From Flavobacterium sp. MDT1-60 (GTDB lineage: Bacteria; Bacteroidota; Bacteroidia; Flavobacteriales; Flavobacteriaceae), in NCBI RefSeq assembly GCF_014844035.1, contig NZ_CP062159.1, positions 4,960,001 to 5,024,000 of the forward strand: a DNA stretch of 64,000 nt, written 5' to 3'. Under the pieces are notes generated by a model. That model saw only the letters and a program-made list of their open reading frames with translations, was not told the DNA's origin and searched no databases. The stretch's first letter is position 1. Each line of letters begins with the position of its first letter. Shown here one piece after another: positions 27,486 to 39,245 of the stretch. A program made the position numbers and the translations under genes.

Positions 27486-30400
27486 TTAATAAATATATTC
27501 TTCTTTATTAGCCATCATTTCATTGTAATCGTCTTTAGAACCTACGATAGTATTATCGTATTCTCTCATACCAGTTCCCGCAGGAATTCTGTGTCCAACA
27601 ATTACATTTTCTTTTAATCCTTCTAAATCATCTACTTTACCAGCTACTGCAGCTTCGTTAAGTACTTTTGTTGTTTCCTGGAAAGAAGCAGCAGAGATAA
27701 ATGATTTAGTTTGTAGCGAAGCTCTTGTAATACCTTGTAAAACTGGCGTTGCAGTTGCAGTAATTACATCTCTGGCTACAACCAGATTCTTATCATTTCG
27801 TTTAAGCAATGAGTTTTCATCACGTAGATCACGAGGAGAAATAATCTGACCTGGTTTCAATACAGCAGAATCTCCAGCATCTTCAACTACTTTCATACCA
27901 TATAATTTATCATTTTGAACGATAAAATCTTTAGTATGAATTAATTGATCTTCCAGGAATAATGTATCCCCTGGATCCTGAACCCTTACCTTACGCATCA
28001 TTTGACGAATAACTACCTCAAAGTGCTTGTCATTAATTTTTACCCCTTGTAAACGGTATACCTCTTGAATTTCATTTACCAAGTACTGTTGAACAGCAGC
28101 CGGTCCTTGAATTCTTAAAATATCATCTGGTGTAATTGCACCGTCAGACAATGGTACTCCTGCTCTTACGAAGTCATTTTCTTGTACTAAGATTTGGCTT
28201 GAAAGTTTAACTAAATACTTTTTAATCTCACCAAATTTAGATTCGATAACAATTTCACGGTTACCTCTTTTGATTTTTCCAAAAGAAACAACACCGTCAA
28301 TTTCAGAAACAACTGCTGGGTTTGAAGGGTTACGAGCCTCAAGCAACTCAGTAATTCTTGGTAAACCTCCTGTAATATCGCCTGCTTTAGAAGAACGACG
28401 TGGAATTTTAACCAATACTTTACCTGCTTTAATTTTCTCTCCATTCTCAACCATAAGGTGGGCTCCTACTGGTAAGTTATACGAACGAATCAATTCACCT
28501 TCTTTACCGTAAACCAATAAAGTTGGAATTAATTTTTTATTTCTTGCTTCAGAAATTACTTTTTCCTGGAATCCTGTTTGCTCATCGATTTCAACCATGA
28601 ACGATTGTCCTTGCTCTAAATCCTCGTAAGCAATTTTACCAGTAAATTCAGAAACAATTACACCATTATATGGATCCCACTTACAGATCACAGATCCTTT
28701 AGTAACAACTTCACCATCCTTAACGAAAATACTAGATCCGTAAGGAATATTGTGTGTATTTAAAACGATTCCGGTTTTCTCATCAACCAATTTCAATTCA
28801 GTTGAACGTGATACTACGATATCAGTCGCATTACCTTCACTATCCTCACCTTTAACAGTTTTTAAATCTTCAATCTCAAGTCTACCGTTGAATCTTGTAA
28901 CAATACTAGATTCTTCAGATATACCTCCAGCAACCCCTCCAACGTGGAACGTACGAAGTGTCAACTGTGTACCTGGCTCTCCAATAGACTGAGCTGCAAT
29001 AACTCCGACAGCTTCACCTCTTTGTGTCATTTTTCCAGTAGCTAAGTTTCTACCGTAACATTTAGCACAAATACCTTTTAAAGCCTCACAAGTTAATGGA
29101 GATCTAACCTCTACTTTTTCAATTGGAGAAGCTTCGATAGTTCTCATAATTGCTTCAGTAATTTGGTGTCCAGATTGAACCATTACTTCATTAGTAAGAG
29201 GATTTATAACATCTTGCAATGCAACACGTCCTAAAATTCTTTCTCCTAACGATTCAACGATTTCCTCATTTTTCTTCAAAGCAGAAACTTCAACACCTCT
29301 TAAAGTTCCACAATCTTCGATGTTTACAATAACATCTTGTGAAACGTCATGAAGTCTTCTTGTCAAGTATCCGGCATCGGCAGTTTTAAGAGCCGTATCC
29401 GCAAGTCCTTTACGAGCACCGTGAGTAGAAATGAAATACTCAAGAATCGAAAGACCTTCCTTAAAGTTAGAAAGAATCGGGTTTTCAATAATCTCACCAC
29501 CACCAGCAGTAGATTTTTTAGGCTTAGCCATCAAACCACGCATACCAGTTAACTGACGAATCTGTTCTTTAGAACCCCTAGCTCCAGAGTCAAGCATCAT
29601 ATATACAGAGTTGAAACCTTGTTGGTCTTCTCTAATATTTTTCATTGCTAACTCAGTTAATTGAGCATTGGCTGAAGTCCATACGTCAATAACCTGGTTG
29701 TAACGCTCGTTATTCGTAATAAGACCCATGTTATAATTCACAGAAATACCTTCAACTTGTTCTCTGGCATCTGCAATTAATTTTGTTTTTTGTTCTGGAA
29801 TTCTAATATCACCAAGAGAGAAAGATAAACCTCCTCTAAATGCGAATTTATAACCCATATCTTTCATATTATCCAAGAAAGCCGCAGTTGTAGGTACATC
29901 AGTCACACTTAAAATGTGCCCGATAATATCTCTAAGGTTTTTCTTAGTCAATACATCATTGATATATCCAGCTGCTTCAGGTACTACCTCGTTAAATAAT
30001 ACACGCCCTGCAGTTGTTTGAATAATTTTGAACACTAATTCTCCAGCCTCATTAAAATCTTTTGCTCTAATTCTTACGCGAGCATTCAATTCTAATCTTC
30101 CTTCGTTTAATGCAATGTTTACTTCTTCAGCAGAATAGAAAGTTAAGTCTTGACCTAAAATTACATGTTCTGGTGTTGAAATACGTTCTTTGGTCATATA
30201 ATACAGACCCAAGACCATATCCTGAGAAGGTACAGTAATTGGAGCTCCATTTGCAGGATTAAGAATATTGTGAGAAGCCAACATTAACAATTGTGCCTCT
30301 AAAATAGCCTCTGGTCCTAATGGCAAGTGAACTGCCATCTGATCCCCATCAAAATCGGCGTTGAAAGCCGTACATACTAATGGGTGCAATTGAATCGCTT

Positions 30401-31796
30401 TTCCTTCAATTAATTTTGGTTGGAAAGCTTGAATACCAAGTCTGTGTAACGTAGGAGCACGGTTAAGTAATACTGGATGTCCTTTAATTACATTTTCAAG
30501 GATATCCCAAACTACAGGCTCTTTTTTGTCGATTATTTTCTTAGCAGATTTTACTGTCTTAACAATACCTCTTTCAATCAATTTACGGATTACGAAAGGT
30601 TTGTATAATTCAGAAGCCATATCTTTTGGCAAACCGCATTCGAATAATTTTAATTCAGGACCAACAACAATTACCGAACGAGCAGAATAATCCACACGTT
30701 TTCCAAGTAAGTTTTGACGGAAACGTCCTTGCTTACCTTTTAATGAATCCGATAATGATTTTAATGGTCTGTTAGATTCTGTTTTAACAGCAGAAGCTTT
30801 ACGAGTGTTATCAAATAATGAATCTACAGATTCCTGTAACATACGTTTTTCGTTTCTTAAGATAACTTCTGGAGCTTTAATCTCCATTAATCTTTTCAAA
30901 CGGTTGTTACGGATGATTACACGACGGTATAAATCATTTAAATCTGAAGTTGCAAAACGACCTCCATCAAGTGGCACAAGCGGACGTAATTCTGGTGGAA
31001 TAACAGGAACCACTTTCATAATCATCCACTCAGGACGATTTTCGCGGTTTAAGTTAGACTCACGGAAAGACTCTACAACTTGTAATCTTTTTAAAGCTTC
31101 AGTTTTACGTTGTTTAGATGTCTCGTTGTTAGCGCTGTGTCTTAATTCATAAGATAAAGCATCTAAGTCAATACGAGCCAATAAGTCCATAATACACTCT
31201 GCTCCCATTTTGGCAACAAATTTATTAGGATCCATATCATCTAAATATTGATTTTCTTGCGGAAGAGTATCTAAAATATTCAAATATTCTTCTTCAGTTA
31301 AGAAATCTAATCTTTGTAATGATTCTCCATCTGCATTTTTAGCAATACCTGCTTGAATTACTACGTATCTTTCGTAGTAAATGATCATATCTAATTTTTT
31401 AGATGGAAGACCAAGGATATAACCAATTTTGTTTGGAAGAGAACGGAAATACCAAATGTGAGCAATTGGCACAACAAGGTTGATGTGTCCTACTCTGTCA
31501 CGACGTACTTTTTTCTCAGTAACTTCAACACCACAACGGTCACAGATAATACCTTTGTAACGAATTCTTTTATATTTACCACAAGCACACTCAAAATCCT
31601 TAACAGGTCCGAAGATTCTTTCGCAGAAAAGTCCGTCACGCTCTGGTTTGTGAGTTCTATAGTTGATAGTTTCTGGTTTCAAAACCTCTCCTCTTGATTC
31701 TTTCAAGATAGATTCTGGTGAAGCCAATCCAATTGAGATTTTATTAAATCTTTTAACCGGATTTTTATCTTTATTATTATTTCTATTATTCATCAT
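27486..31796 (-). CDS. rpoC: DNA-directed RNA polymerase subunit beta'
   Basis: A 1436-residue core RNA polymerase subunit. The start is placed at the ATG at 31796 ([11 protein letters not shown]); the frame is open nine codons further upstream but homologues begin near here. The zinc-binding cysteines ([20 protein letters not shown]), the catalytic NADFDGD that holds the active-site Mg2+, and the second zinc site ([14 protein letters not shown]) are all present. It is transcribed with rpoB across a 265-base spacer that contains a hairpin. DUF3467 follows 10 bases downstream. Confidence 0.97.
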   Translation of the reverse strand: MMNNRNNNKDKNPVKRFNKISIGLASPESILKESRGEVLKPETINYRTHKPERDGLFCERIFGPVKDFECACGKYKRIRYKGIICDRCGVEVTEKKVRRDRVGHINLVVPIAHIWYFRSLPNKIGYILGLPSKKLDMIIYYERYVVIQAGIAKNADGESLQRLDFLTEEEYLNILDTLPQENQYLDDMDPNKFVAKMGAECIMDLLARIDLDALSYELRHSANNETSKQRKTEALKRLQVVESFRESNLNRENRPEWMIMKVVPVIPPELRPLVPLDGGRFATSDLNDLYRRVIIRNNRLKRLMEIKAPEVILRNEKRMLQESVDSLFDNTRKASAVKTESNRPLKSLSDSLKGKQGRFRQNLLGKRVDYSARSVIVVGPELKLFECGLPKDMASELYKPFVIRKLIERGIVKTVKSAKKIIDKKEPVVWDILENVIKGHPVLLNRAPTLHRLGIQAFQPKLIEGKAIQLHPLVCTAFNADFDGDQMAVHLPLGPEAILEAQLLMLASHNILNPANGAPITVPSQDMVLGLYYMTKERISTPEHVILGQDLTFYSAEEVNIALNEGRLELNARVRIRAKDFNEAGELVFKIIQTTAGRVLFNEVVPEAAGYINDVLTKKNLRDIIGHILSVTDVPTTAAFLDNMKDMGYKFAFRGGLSFSLGDIRIPEQKTKLIADAREQVEGISVNYNMGLITNNERYNQVIDVWTSANAQLTELAMKNIREDQQGFNSVYMMLDSGARGSKEQIRQLTGMRGLMAKPKKSTAGGGEIIENPILSNFKEGLSILEYFISTHGARKGLADTALKTADAGYLTRRLHDVSQDVIVNIEDCGTLRGVEVSALKKNEEIVESLGERILGRVALQDVINPLTNEVMVQSGHQITEAIMRTIEASPIEKVEVRSPLTCEALKGICAKCYGRNLATGKMTQRGEAVGVIAAQSIGEPGTQLTLRTFHVGGVAGGISEESSIVTRFNGRLEIEDLKTVKGEDSEGNATDIVVSRSTELKLVDEKTGIVLNTHNIPYGSSIFVKDGEVVTKGSVICKWDPYNGVIVSEFTGKIAYEDLEQGQSFMVEIDEQTGFQEKVISEARNKKLIPTLLVYGKEGELIRSYNLPVGAHLMVENGEKIKAGKVLVKIPRRSSKAGDITGGLPRITELLEARNPSNPAVVSEIDGVVSFGKIKRGNREIVIESKFGEIKKYLVKLSSQILVQENDFVRAGVPLSDGAITPDDILRIQGPAAVQQYLVNEIQEVYRLQGVKINDKHFEVVIRQMMRKVRVQDPGDTLFLEDQLIHTKDFIVQNDKLYGMKVVEDAGDSAVLKPGQIISPRDLRDENSLLKRNDKNLVVARDVITATATPVLQGITRASLQTKSFISAASFQETTKVLNEAAVAGKVDDLEGLKENVIVGHRIPAGTGMREYDNTIVGSKDDYNEMMANKEEYIY

Positions 31797-32019
31797 AGTT
31801 TTTACTATTGATTTATTTTGCAATTAAAAAATTGATTTTAGATTTCTGATTTTTTCCGCTTTAAGCGAAAGTTACTCAGCAAACTACTACCTCGGGTTAC
31901 TTCTCTAAACTTCAAACCTTTCATATTTTGAAGTGCTAATTATAAAACTCTTAGGGCTTATATAAAAAATCGGAACGGGTTACGGGTATAAATCCTAAAA
32001 ACTTCTATAAATGAGTAAT

Positions 32020-32043
32020 CAGCCCCGATAAAAATCGGGACTG
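32020..32043 (-). other. Hairpin in the rpoB-rpoC spacer
   Basis: A 10-bp stem (CAGCCCCGAT with ATCGGGACTG, one wobble pair) around a four-base loop, 18 bases after the rpoB stop. No T run follows on the minus strand, so it is more likely a processing or stability structure than a terminator. Confidence 0.45.
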
Positions 32044-32061
32044 AAAACTACTTAAAACTTA

Positions 32062-35000
32062 TTATTCTTCTAAACGAATGTCAAGTCCAAGACCTTTTAA
32101 TTCATGCATTAATACATTGAATGATTCTGGTAATCCTGGTTCTGGCATAGACTCACCCTTAACGATAGCTTCGTAAGTTTTAGCTCTACCAATAACGTCA
32201 TCCGATTTAACTGTCAAGATTTCACGAAGTGTACTAGATGCTCCATAAGCTTCAAGTGCCCAAACCTCCATCTCTCCAAAACGCTGACCTCCAAATTGAG
32301 CTTTACCTCCAAGTGGTTGTTGAGTAATCAACGAGTATGGTCCGATAGAACGTGCGTGCATCTTATCATCAACCATGTGTCCTAATTTAAGCATGTAAAT
32401 TACACCCACAGTTGCTGCTTGATGGAAACGCTCTCCAGTACCACCATCATAAAGATACGTATGTCCAAAACGTGGTACTCCAGCCTCATCAGTTAATTCA
32501 TTAATTTGATCTAAAGAAGCACCATCAAAAATTGGAGTAGCAAATTTTCTACCTAAATTTTGTCCAGCCCATCCAAGAACAGTTTCATAAATCTGACCAA
32601 TATTCATACGTGAAGGTACCCCAAGTGGATTCAATACAATATCTACAGGTGTTCCGTCTTCAAGGAAAGGCATATCTTCATGACGAACGATTCTTGCAAC
32701 AATACCTTTGTTACCGTGACGTCCTGCCATTTTATCCCCTACTTTCAGTTTACGTTTTTTAGCGATATAAATTTTCGCTAATTTCAAGATTCCAGATGGT
32801 AATTCATCTCCAACTGTAATAGTGAATTTTTCTCTTCTTAAAGATCCTTGTAAGTCATTCAGCTTAATTTTATAGTTATGAATTAAATCATTAACCATTT
32901 TATTTGTAGCATCATCAGCAACCCATTGACCTTTGCTTAAGTGAGCAAAATCTTCTACTGCATAAAGCATTTTTTGAGTATATTTTTTACCTTTTGGTAA
33001 AACTTCTTCGCCCAAATCATTCATTACACCTTGAGATGTTTTTCCGTTCACGATCAAGAATAATTTCTCAACCAATCTGTCTTTTAATTCAACAAATTTA
33101 GTTTCGAATTCCATTTCTAAAGCGCCTAAAGCATCTTTATCCTGAGTACGTTTACGTTTATCTTTTACGGCTCTTGCAAATAATTTTTTGTCAAGAACTA
33201 CACCATGTAAAGATGGAGAAGCTTTTAATGAAGCATCTTTTACATCACCTGCTTTATCCCCGAAAATTGCACGAAGCAATTTCTCTTCCGGAGTAGGATC
33301 TGATTCTCCTTTTGGTGTAATTTTTCCGATCAAAATGTCGCCAGGTTTAACCTCTGCTCCAATTCTGATCATACCGTTTTCATCTAAATCTTTAGTAGCT
33401 TCTTCAGAAACGTTAGGAATATCGTTTGTTAACTCTTCATTTCCTAACTTAGTATCTCTAACCTCTAATGAATAATCATCTACGTGGATAGAAGTAAAAA
33501 TATCATCACGAACTACTTTTTCAGAAATTACAATCGCATCCTCAAAGTTATATCCTTTCCATGGCATGAACGCAACTTTTAAGTTTCTACCTAAAGCTAA
33601 TTCACCATTTTGAGTAGCATATCCTTCTGATAATACCTGACCAAGAACAACTCTGTCACCTTTTCTTACGATTGGTTTCAAGTTGATACTTGTACCTTGA
33701 TTGGTTTTTCTAAATTTAATTAAGTTGTATGTTTTTTCATCAGTATCAAAACTTACCATTCTTTCGTCTTCAGTACGGTCGTATTTGATAGTAATAATGT
33801 TAGCATCAACATATTCTACAGTTCCATCTCCCTCAGCATTAATCAATACTCTGGAATCTGAAGCTACTTGACGCTCTAAACCTGTACCAACAATCGGCGC
33901 TTCCGGACGGATCAAAGGAACCGCCTGACGCATCATGTTAGATCCCATCAACGCACGGTTCGCATCATCATGCTCCAGGAAAGGAATCAATGAAGCCGAA
34001 ATCGAAGCAATCTGGTTAGGAGCAACGTCTGTATAATGTACTGCAGATGGTTCAACAACCGGGAAGTCACCTTCCTCACGAGCAATAACATTGCTAGCTG
34101 TAATTTTACCTGAAGCATCCATTTCAATGTTTGCCTGAGCAATCATTTTTCCTTCTTCTTCTTCAGCACTTAAGTAAATTGGAGTACTTTCTAAATCAAC
34201 TACACCATTAGTTACTTTACGGTAAGGAGTTTCGATGAAACCCATTCCGTTTACTTTTGCATAAACACCAAGAGATGAAATCAAACCAATGTTTGGTCCC
34301 TCAGGAGTTTCAATCGGACATAAACGACCATAATGAGTATAGTGAACGTCACGAACCTCAAAACCAGCTCTCTCTCTCGAAAGTCCACCAGGTCCAAGTG
34401 CAGATAATCTTCTTTTGTGTGTAATCTCAGCTAATGGATTCGTTTGATCCATAAATTGAGATAACTGGTTAGTACCAAAGAAAGAGTTGATAACCGATGA
34501 TAATGTTTTAGCATTAATCAAATCGATTGGTGTAAACACCTCGTTATCTCTAACGTTCATTCTCTCACGAATAGTTCTTGCCATACGTGCTAAACCAACA
34601 CCGAATTGTTGAGACAATTGTTCACCAACTGTTCTAACACGACGGTTTGATAAGTGATCAATATCATCAATCTCTGCTTTAGAGTTAATTAATTCGATCA
34701 AATATTTTACAATGGTAATGATATCTTCTTTGGTAAGCACTTGCTTTTCCATTGGGATATCCAAACCAAGTTTTTTGTTCATTCTGTAACGACCAACTTC
34801 ACCTAAGTTGTAACGTTGATCAGAGAAGAACAATTTATCTATAATACCACGAGCAGTTTCCTCATCAGGCGGTTCAGCGTTACGCAACTGACGGTAAATG
34901 TGCTCTACAGCTTCTTTTTCAGAGTTTGTTGGATCTTTTTGTAATGTATTGTGGATAATAGCATAATCTGCCTGATTGTTATCCTCTTTGTGTAACAAAA

Positions 35001-35874
35001 TAGATTTAACGTTAGAATCGATGATTTCCTCAACATTATCTTTGTCGATAATAGTATCTCTATCAAGGATGATTTCGTTACGTTCAATAGAAACTACTTC
35101 TCCAGTATCCTCATCAACGAAATCCTCATGCCATGTATTTAATACACGAGCAGCAAGTCTTCTTCCAATATATTTTTTAATACCTGTTTTAGAAACTTTA
35201 ATTTCTTCAGCTAAGTCAAAAATCTCAAGGATATCCTTGTCTCTTTCGAACCCAATTGCACGGAATAAAGTTGTAACCGGTAATTTTTTCTTTCTATCGA
35301 TATAAGCATACATAACGCTGTTGATATCTGTAGAAAATTCTATCCAGGAACCTTTAAAAGGAATTACTCTGGCAGAATAAAGTTTTGTTCCATTTGCGTG
35401 GAATGATTGACCAAAGAAAACCCCAGGAGAACGGTGTAGTTGAGATACTACCACACGCTCAGCACCATTGATAACAAAAGTACCGCTTGGAGTCATATAA
35501 GGTATTGTTCCAAGGTAAACATCTTGTACAATAGTTTCAAAATCTTCGTGTTCTGGATCTGTACAATATAGTTTTAACCTGGCTTTTAAAGGCACACTAT
35601 AAGTAAGACCTCTCTCTATACATTCTTGAATTGTATAACGTGGCGGATCTACAAAATAATCAAGGAATTCCAATACAAAGTTGTTTCTTGTATCTGTGAT
35701 TGGAAAGTTTTCCATGAAGGTGTTGTACAATCCTTCGTTGCCTCTTTCGTCAGATTTCGTTTCTAATTGAAAGAAATCTTTAAAAGATTTAACCTGAACA
35801 TCTAGGAAATCCGGATAGTCAGGGATATTTTTTGTAGAGGCAAAATTCAATCTTTCAGTCTGATTTGTTATCAT
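32062..35874 (-). CDS. rpoB: DNA-directed RNA polymerase subunit beta
   Basis: A 1270-residue core RNA polymerase subunit. The ATG at 35874 is the start; one codon upstream a TTG is also in frame. The rifampicin-binding region reads [19 protein letters not shown] with the usual Gln, Asp, His and Ser residues, so it looks rifampicin-sensitive at the main sites. [10 protein letters not shown] and the C-terminal [18 protein letters not shown] segment are also present. It lies 262 bases after rplL with an attenuator-like hairpin between, and is followed by rpoC. Confidence 0.97.
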   Translation of the reverse strand: MITNQTERLNFASTKNIPDYPDFLDVQVKSFKDFFQLETKSDERGNEGLYNTFMENFPITDTRNNFVLEFLDYFVDPPRYTIQECIERGLTYSVPLKARLKLYCTDPEHEDFETIVQDVYLGTIPYMTPSGTFVINGAERVVVSQLHRSPGVFFGQSFHANGTKLYSARVIPFKGSWIEFSTDINSVMYAYIDRKKKLPVTTLFRAIGFERDKDILEIFDLAEEIKVSKTGIKKYIGRRLAARVLNTWHEDFVDEDTGEVVSIERNEIILDRDTIIDKDNVEEIIDSNVKSILLHKEDNNQADYAIIHNTLQKDPTNSEKEAVEHIYRQLRNAEPPDEETARGIIDKLFFSDQRYNLGEVGRYRMNKKLGLDIPMEKQVLTKEDIITIVKYLIELINSKAEIDDIDHLSNRRVRTVGEQLSQQFGVGLARMARTIRERMNVRDNEVFTPIDLINAKTLSSVINSFFGTNQLSQFMDQTNPLAEITHKRRLSALGPGGLSRERAGFEVRDVHYTHYGRLCPIETPEGPNIGLISSLGVYAKVNGMGFIETPYRKVTNGVVDLESTPIYLSAEEEEGKMIAQANIEMDASGKITASNVIAREEGDFPVVEPSAVHYTDVAPNQIASISASLIPFLEHDDANRALMGSNMMRQAVPLIRPEAPIVGTGLERQVASDSRVLINAEGDGTVEYVDANIITIKYDRTEDERMVSFDTDEKTYNLIKFRKTNQGTSINLKPIVRKGDRVVLGQVLSEGYATQNGELALGRNLKVAFMPWKGYNFEDAIVISEKVVRDDIFTSIHVDDYSLEVRDTKLGNEELTNDIPNVSEEATKDLDENGMIRIGAEVKPGDILIGKITPKGESDPTPEEKLLRAIFGDKAGDVKDASLKASPSLHGVVLDKKLFARAVKDKRKRTQDKDALGALEMEFETKFVELKDRLVEKLFLIVNGKTSQGVMNDLGEEVLPKGKKYTQKMLYAVEDFAHLSKGQWVADDATNKMVNDLIHNYKIKLNDLQGSLRREKFTITVGDELPSGILKLAKIYIAKKRKLKVGDKMAGRHGNKGIVARIVRHEDMPFLEDGTPVDIVLNPLGVPSRMNIGQIYETVLGWAGQNLGRKFATPIFDGASLDQINELTDEAGVPRFGHTYLYDGGTGERFHQAATVGVIYMLKLGHMVDDKMHARSIGPYSLITQQPLGGKAQFGGQRFGEMEVWALEAYGASSTLREILTVKSDDVIGRAKTYEAIVKGESMPEPGLPESFNVLMHELKGLGLDIRLEE

Positions 35875-36075
35875 CAATGGACAAAATTTTGATTAAAAAA
35901 AAGTAATTTTTTGTGTAAACACACACTGTTTAATCTATACTTTCTTATTATAATCAATACATCTTTAAAAATAAACTGGAAAAATTCAGCTCAATTTTTT
36001 TTCTTCGTATTGATCAAAAACTTTTTCGTATTTTAAACTATTTGATAATAAAATTGGATATATTTTATTATACGA

Positions 36076-36117
36076 AAAATGGTTTAGGCCATTGAGCGTT
36101 CACTCAAGACCTAAACC
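36076..36117 (-). terminator. Attenuator-like hairpin between rplL and rpoB
   Basis: Two stacked stems: GGTTTAGG (36081-36088) with CCTAAACC (36110-36117), and inside it TTGAG (36092-36096) with CTCAA (36103-36107). On the minus strand it is followed by ATTTTTCG. It starts about 20 bases after the rplL stop codon. Partial termination here would lower rpoBC transcription relative to ribosomal protein genes, as known in Escherichia coli; that role is inferred. Confidence 0.6.
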
Positions 36118-36139
36118 TAGTTCTTAAAACCTAGTAAAC

Positions 36140-36511
36140 TTATTTAAGTTCAACTACAGCTCCAGCTTCTTCTAATGATTTTTTAAGACCTTCAGCCTCT
36201 TCTTTAGAAACACCTTCTTTAACGTTACTTGGAGCACCGTCAACTACATCTTTAGCTTCTTTAAGACCTAAACCTGTAAGTTCTTTAACTAATTTTACAA
36301 CTGCTAATTTAGAAGCTCCAGCTTCTTTCAATACAACTGTAAATTCAGTTTGTGCTTCTTCAGCAGCACCTTCTCCACCACCAGCAGCAACTACTACAGC
36401 TGCAGCAGCAGGCTCGATACCATACTCGTCTTTTAATATTGTTGCTAATTCGTTAACTTCTTTAACTGTTAAGTTAACTAATTGTTCTGCGAATTGTTTC
36501 AAATCTGCCAT
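36140..36511 (-). CDS. rplL: 50S ribosomal protein L7/L12
   Basis: A 123-residue stalk protein. The N-terminal dimerisation part ([26 protein letters not shown]) is followed by the Ala/Val/Gly-rich hinge and the C-terminal factor-binding domain ([39 protein letters not shown]). It recruits translation GTPases such as EF-Tu and RF3. It is 91 bases downstream of rplJ. Confidence 0.97.
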   Translation of the reverse strand: MADLKQFAEQLVNLTVKEVNELATILKDEYGIEPAAAAVVVAAGGGEGAAEEAQTEFTVVLKEAGASKLAVVKLVKELTGLGLKEAKDVVDGAPSNVKEGVSKEEAEGLKKSLEEAGAVVELK

Positions 36512-36602
36512 TTTTTCTATCGTTTAAAATGATTTGTAAAATATAATTTATTTATTGTGCGCTAATTAAGCTACAAGGAAATAGAATTCCCTGCATGAAT
36601 TA

Positions 36603-37106
36603 TTATGCTTCAGCTTCTTCTTCGCTACCAGCGAATTTGTTTTGTAAAGCAGAAATAATTCTTTGTGCTGGTGATTGCAATAATCCAATAAGTTCTCCAA
36701 GAAGTTCTTCTTTAGATTTAATAGTTGCTAATGCATCTAATTGATCATCTCCAATATAAATTTCAGAATTAATATAAGCACCTTTTAATACAGGTTTTGC
36801 TGATTTTTTTCTGAAATCTTTAATTATTTTTCCAGGTGCATTTGCAACATCTGAAATAAATATAGCACTATTACCAGTCAGTACTGAAGGTAAGTCACCA
36901 TAGTCATTAGCAGAAGCTTCCATTGCTTTTGCAAGCAAAGTATTTTTTACAACCTCTAATTTTATACCTGCTTTAAAGCAAGCTCTTCTCAAGCTTGAAG
37001 TAGTTTCTGCATTTAATCCAGAAATATCAGATACATAAATAATATTTGTACCAGCTAACTGTGCAGTTAAATCTTCAATCGCGATTGATTTTTCTTCTCT
37101 AGTCAT
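36603..37106 (-). CDS. rplJ: 50S ribosomal protein L10
   Basis: A 167-residue protein that anchors L7/L12 dimers to the ribosome. The N-terminal RNA-binding domain has IYVSDISGLNAETTSSLRRACFKAGIKLEVVKNTLL, and the C-terminal helix binds the stalk. It lies only 22 bases after rplA, so there is no room for a long L10-binding leader of the Escherichia coli kind in this spacer. Confidence 0.96.
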   Translation of the reverse strand: MTREEKSIAIEDLTAQLAGTNIIYVSDISGLNAETTSSLRRACFKAGIKLEVVKNTLLAKAMEASANDYGDLPSVLTGNSAIFISDVANAPGKIIKDFRKKSAKPVLKGAYINSEIYIGDDQLDALATIKSKEELLGELIGLLQSPAQRIISALQNKFAGSEEEAEA

Positions 37107-37128
37107 ACTAAAAATTATTAACTACCAA

Positions 37129-37818
37129 TTATACTGCTTTAGGGTCCAATGCAATAGCAGGACTCATAGTGCTTGTAAGGTGAATACCTTTAATATAGGT
37201 ACCTTTAGCAGCAGTTGGTTTAAGTTTGATTAATGTTTGAATAATTTCGTGTGCATTGTCATAAATTTGCTCAGCTCCAAAAGAAACTTTACCAATTCCT
37301 GCATGTACGATACCAGTTTTATCAACTTTAAAATCGATTTTACCAGCTTTAACCTCTGCAACAGCTTTAGCAACATCCATAGTTACTGTACCTGTTTTAG
37401 GGTTAGGCATTAAACCTCTAGGTCCTAAAATACGACCTAATGGACCTAATTTACCCATAACAGCTGGCATTGTGATAATTACATCAACATCTGTCCAACC
37501 ATCTTTAATTTTTTGTAAATAATCATCAAGACCTACATAGTCTGCTCCGGCTTCTTTAGCTTCCGCTTCTTTATCTGGAGTAACCAATGCTAATACTTTA
37601 ACGTCTTTACCTGTTCCGTGAGGTAATGTAACCACACCTCTAACCATTTGATTCGCTTTTCTTGGATCTACACCCAAACGAACTGCGATATCAACAGACT
37701 CATCAAATTTTGCAGAAGCTATAACTTTAATTAATGCAGCTGCATCTTTTAAAGAGTATAGTTTGTTCTTTTCAATTTTTGAAGCAGCCTCTTTTTGCTT
37801 TTTTGTTAATTTTGCCAT
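37129..37818 (-). CDS. rplA: 50S ribosomal protein L1
   Basis: A 229-residue rRNA-binding protein of the L1 stalk. Characteristic motifs are [32 protein letters not shown] and [21 protein letters not shown]. In many bacteria L1 represses translation of its own operon. It follows rplK by 13 bases. Confidence 0.97.
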   Translation of the reverse strand: MAKLTKKQKEAASKIEKNKLYSLKDAAALIKVIASAKFDESVDIAVRLGVDPRKANQMVRGVVTLPHGTGKDVKVLALVTPDKEAEAKEAGADYVGLDDYLQKIKDGWTDVDVIITMPAVMGKLGPLGRILGPRGLMPNPKTGTVTMDVAKAVAEVKAGKIDFKVDKTGIVHAGIGKVSFGAEQIYDNAHEIIQTLIKLKPTAAKGTYIKGIHLTSTMSPAIALDPKAV

Positions 37819-37831
37819 TTCTTTCTCTTAA

Positions 37832-38269
37832 TTAAAAAGGAGCATCTCCTGATACAGTTATACCCATAGATCTAGCAGTTCCAGCGATCATGCTCATTGC
37901 AGATTCGATTGTGAATGCATTTAAATCTACCATTTTATCTTCAGCAATTGCTTTGATAACGTCCCAAGTAACACTAGCTACTTTTTTACGATTTGGTTCA
38001 CCTGATCCAGACTTTAGCTTTGCAGCTTCCAATAATTGGACAGCAGCTGGAGGAGTCTTAACAACAAAATCAAATGATTTGTCTTTATACACAGTAATTT
38101 GTACTGGGCATATTTTGCCAGGTTTATCTTGTGTTCTAGCATTGAACTGCTTACAGAACTCCATGATATTAACCCCAGCAGCTCCTAAAGCAGGTCCAAC
38201 CGGTGGCGACGGATTCGCAGCACCTCCCTTAACTTGTAGTTTAACTACCTTACTAATTTCTTTAGCCAT
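37832..38269 (-). CDS. rplK: 50S ribosomal protein L11
   Basis: A 145-residue protein of the GTPase-associated centre. The N-terminal motif [21 protein letters not shown] and the C-terminal rRNA-binding helix region ([11 protein letters not shown]) are intact. It is downstream of nusG by 67 bases, a spacer containing a hairpin. Confidence 0.97.
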   Translation of the reverse strand: MAKEISKVVKLQVKGGAANPSPPVGPALGAAGVNIMEFCKQFNARTQDKPGKICPVQITVYKDKSFDFVVKTPPAAVQLLEAAKLKSGSGEPNRKKVASVTWDVIKAIAEDKMVDLNAFTIESAMSMIAGTARSMGITVSGDAPF

Positions 38270-38285
38270 TTTTTAAAAAATTTAA

Positions 38286-38314
38286 CACCACAATTATTGG
38301 AAGCAATTGTAGTG
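38286..38314 (-). other. Hairpin in the nusG-rplK spacer
   Basis: CACCACAATT (38286-38295) pairs with AATTGTAGTG (38305-38314) allowing one wobble, giving a 10-bp stem. It lies just before the rplK start and could be part of a leader that controls L11/L1 expression; this is only a positional inference. Confidence 0.4.
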
Positions 38315-38336
38315 GTTATTATAGATGTAACAAAAA

Positions 38337-38888
38337 TTATACTTTTTCAACTTGCATGAAACTCAATTCTAATGGTGTTTTTCTACCGAAAATCTTAACC
38401 ATTACTTCAAGTTTACGCTTTTCTTCATTGATTTTTTCAACCGTTCCGTTAAATCCATTAAAAGGACCATCGATCACTTTAACAGTTTCTCCTAAGTTGA
38501 AAGGAATAGCACGAGTATCTGTATTCACAGCTAACTCATCTACTTTACCTAACATTCTATTTACTTCAGAAAGTCTTAAAGGAACAGGTTCTCCGCCTTT
38601 AATCTCACCTAAAAATCCAATTACACTTGTAATAGACTTAATAATATGAGGTATCTCACCAACTAAATTGGCTTCGATCATAACATATCCAGGGAAGTAA
38701 ACTTTATCCTTAGACATTTTCTTTCCTTCTTTTACAGTAACCACTTTTTCAGTAGGTACTAAAACTTGGGAAACATAATCACCCATACCTAGTCTGGCAA
38801 TCTCAGTTTCGATATAAGCTTTGACTTTATTTTCTTGTCCGCTTACAGCTCTAACTACATACCATTTTTTCACATTATTATCTGCCAT
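38337..38888 (-). CDS. nusG: Transcription termination/antitermination protein NusG
   Basis: A 183-residue RNA polymerase elongation factor. The start is the ATG at 38888; one codon upstream an in-frame GTG exists but is less likely. The NGN domain begins KKWYVVRAVSGQENKVKAYIE, and the KOW domain shows LGETVKVIDGPFNGFNGTVEKIN. It binds the beta' clamp and couples to the ribosome. It begins 10 bases after secE. Confidence 0.96.
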   Translation of the reverse strand: MADNNVKKWYVVRAVSGQENKVKAYIETEIARLGMGDYVSQVLVPTEKVVTVKEGKKMSKDKVYFPGYVMIEANLVGEIPHIIKSITSVIGFLGEIKGGEPVPLRLSEVNRMLGKVDELAVNTDTRAIPFNLGETVKVIDGPFNGFNGTVEKINEEKRKLEVMVKIFGRKTPLELSFMQVEKV

Positions 38889-38898
38889 CACAAAAAAA

Positions 38899-39096
38899 TT
38901 ATCCTTTTAACCAGTTAAAAAATCCAGCCAAAGCTTTTGCAAAAAATTCGTCTACTCCCCAAGTTGCCAAAGCGAACAGAATCGAAAATACAGCCACAAC
39001 AATTGTCAATTTTTGAACCTCAGCCCAAGCAGGCCAAGTAACATTTGACTTTAACTCCTCGAAAGCCTCTGATAAATAATTAGTAACTTTTGTCAT
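38899..39096 (-). CDS. secE: Protein translocase subunit SecE
   Basis: A 65-residue single-helix SecE. The start is the ATG at 39096 (MTKVTNYLSEAFEELKSNV), because the frame upstream is tRNA-Trp sequence. An amphipathic helix (EELKSNVTWPAWAEVQK) precedes one membrane helix (about 28-45). It is part of the SecYEG channel. It sits between tRNA-Trp and nusG. Confidence 0.93.
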   Translation of the reverse strand: MTKVTNYLSEAFEELKSNVTWPAWAEVQKLTIVVAVFSILFALATWGVDEFFAKALAGFFNWLKG

Positions 39097-39114
39097 TTGA
39101 TATATTTTATATTG

Positions 39115-39185
39115 CACGGGCGGAGGGATTCGAACCCCCATCAACGGTTTTGGAGACCGCTATTCTACCCTTGAACTACGCCCGT
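39115..39185 (-). tRNA. tRNA-Trp (CCA)
   Basis: Minus-strand cloverleaf with acceptor ACGGGCG / CGCCCGT, anticodon loop containing CCA (stem CGGTC...), and T-loop TTCGAAT. The 3' CCA is not encoded. It lies 18 bases upstream of secE and directly downstream of the tuf terminator hairpin. Confidence 0.95.
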
Positions 39186-39188
39186 AAT

Positions 39189-39231
39189 TAAAAGCCAGTG
39201 ATTTCAGTTAAGAAAATCAACTGGCTTTTTA
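39189..39231 (-). terminator. Terminator or attenuator after tuf
   Basis: AAAAGCCAGT (39190-39199) pairs with ACTGGCTTTT (39220-39229), extended by GATTT / AAATC. On the minus strand the stem ends in TTTTAAT. It begins 14 bases after the tuf stop codon and ends four bases before tRNA-Trp. Confidence 0.75.
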
Positions 39232-39245
39232 TAATATTTATAGGA

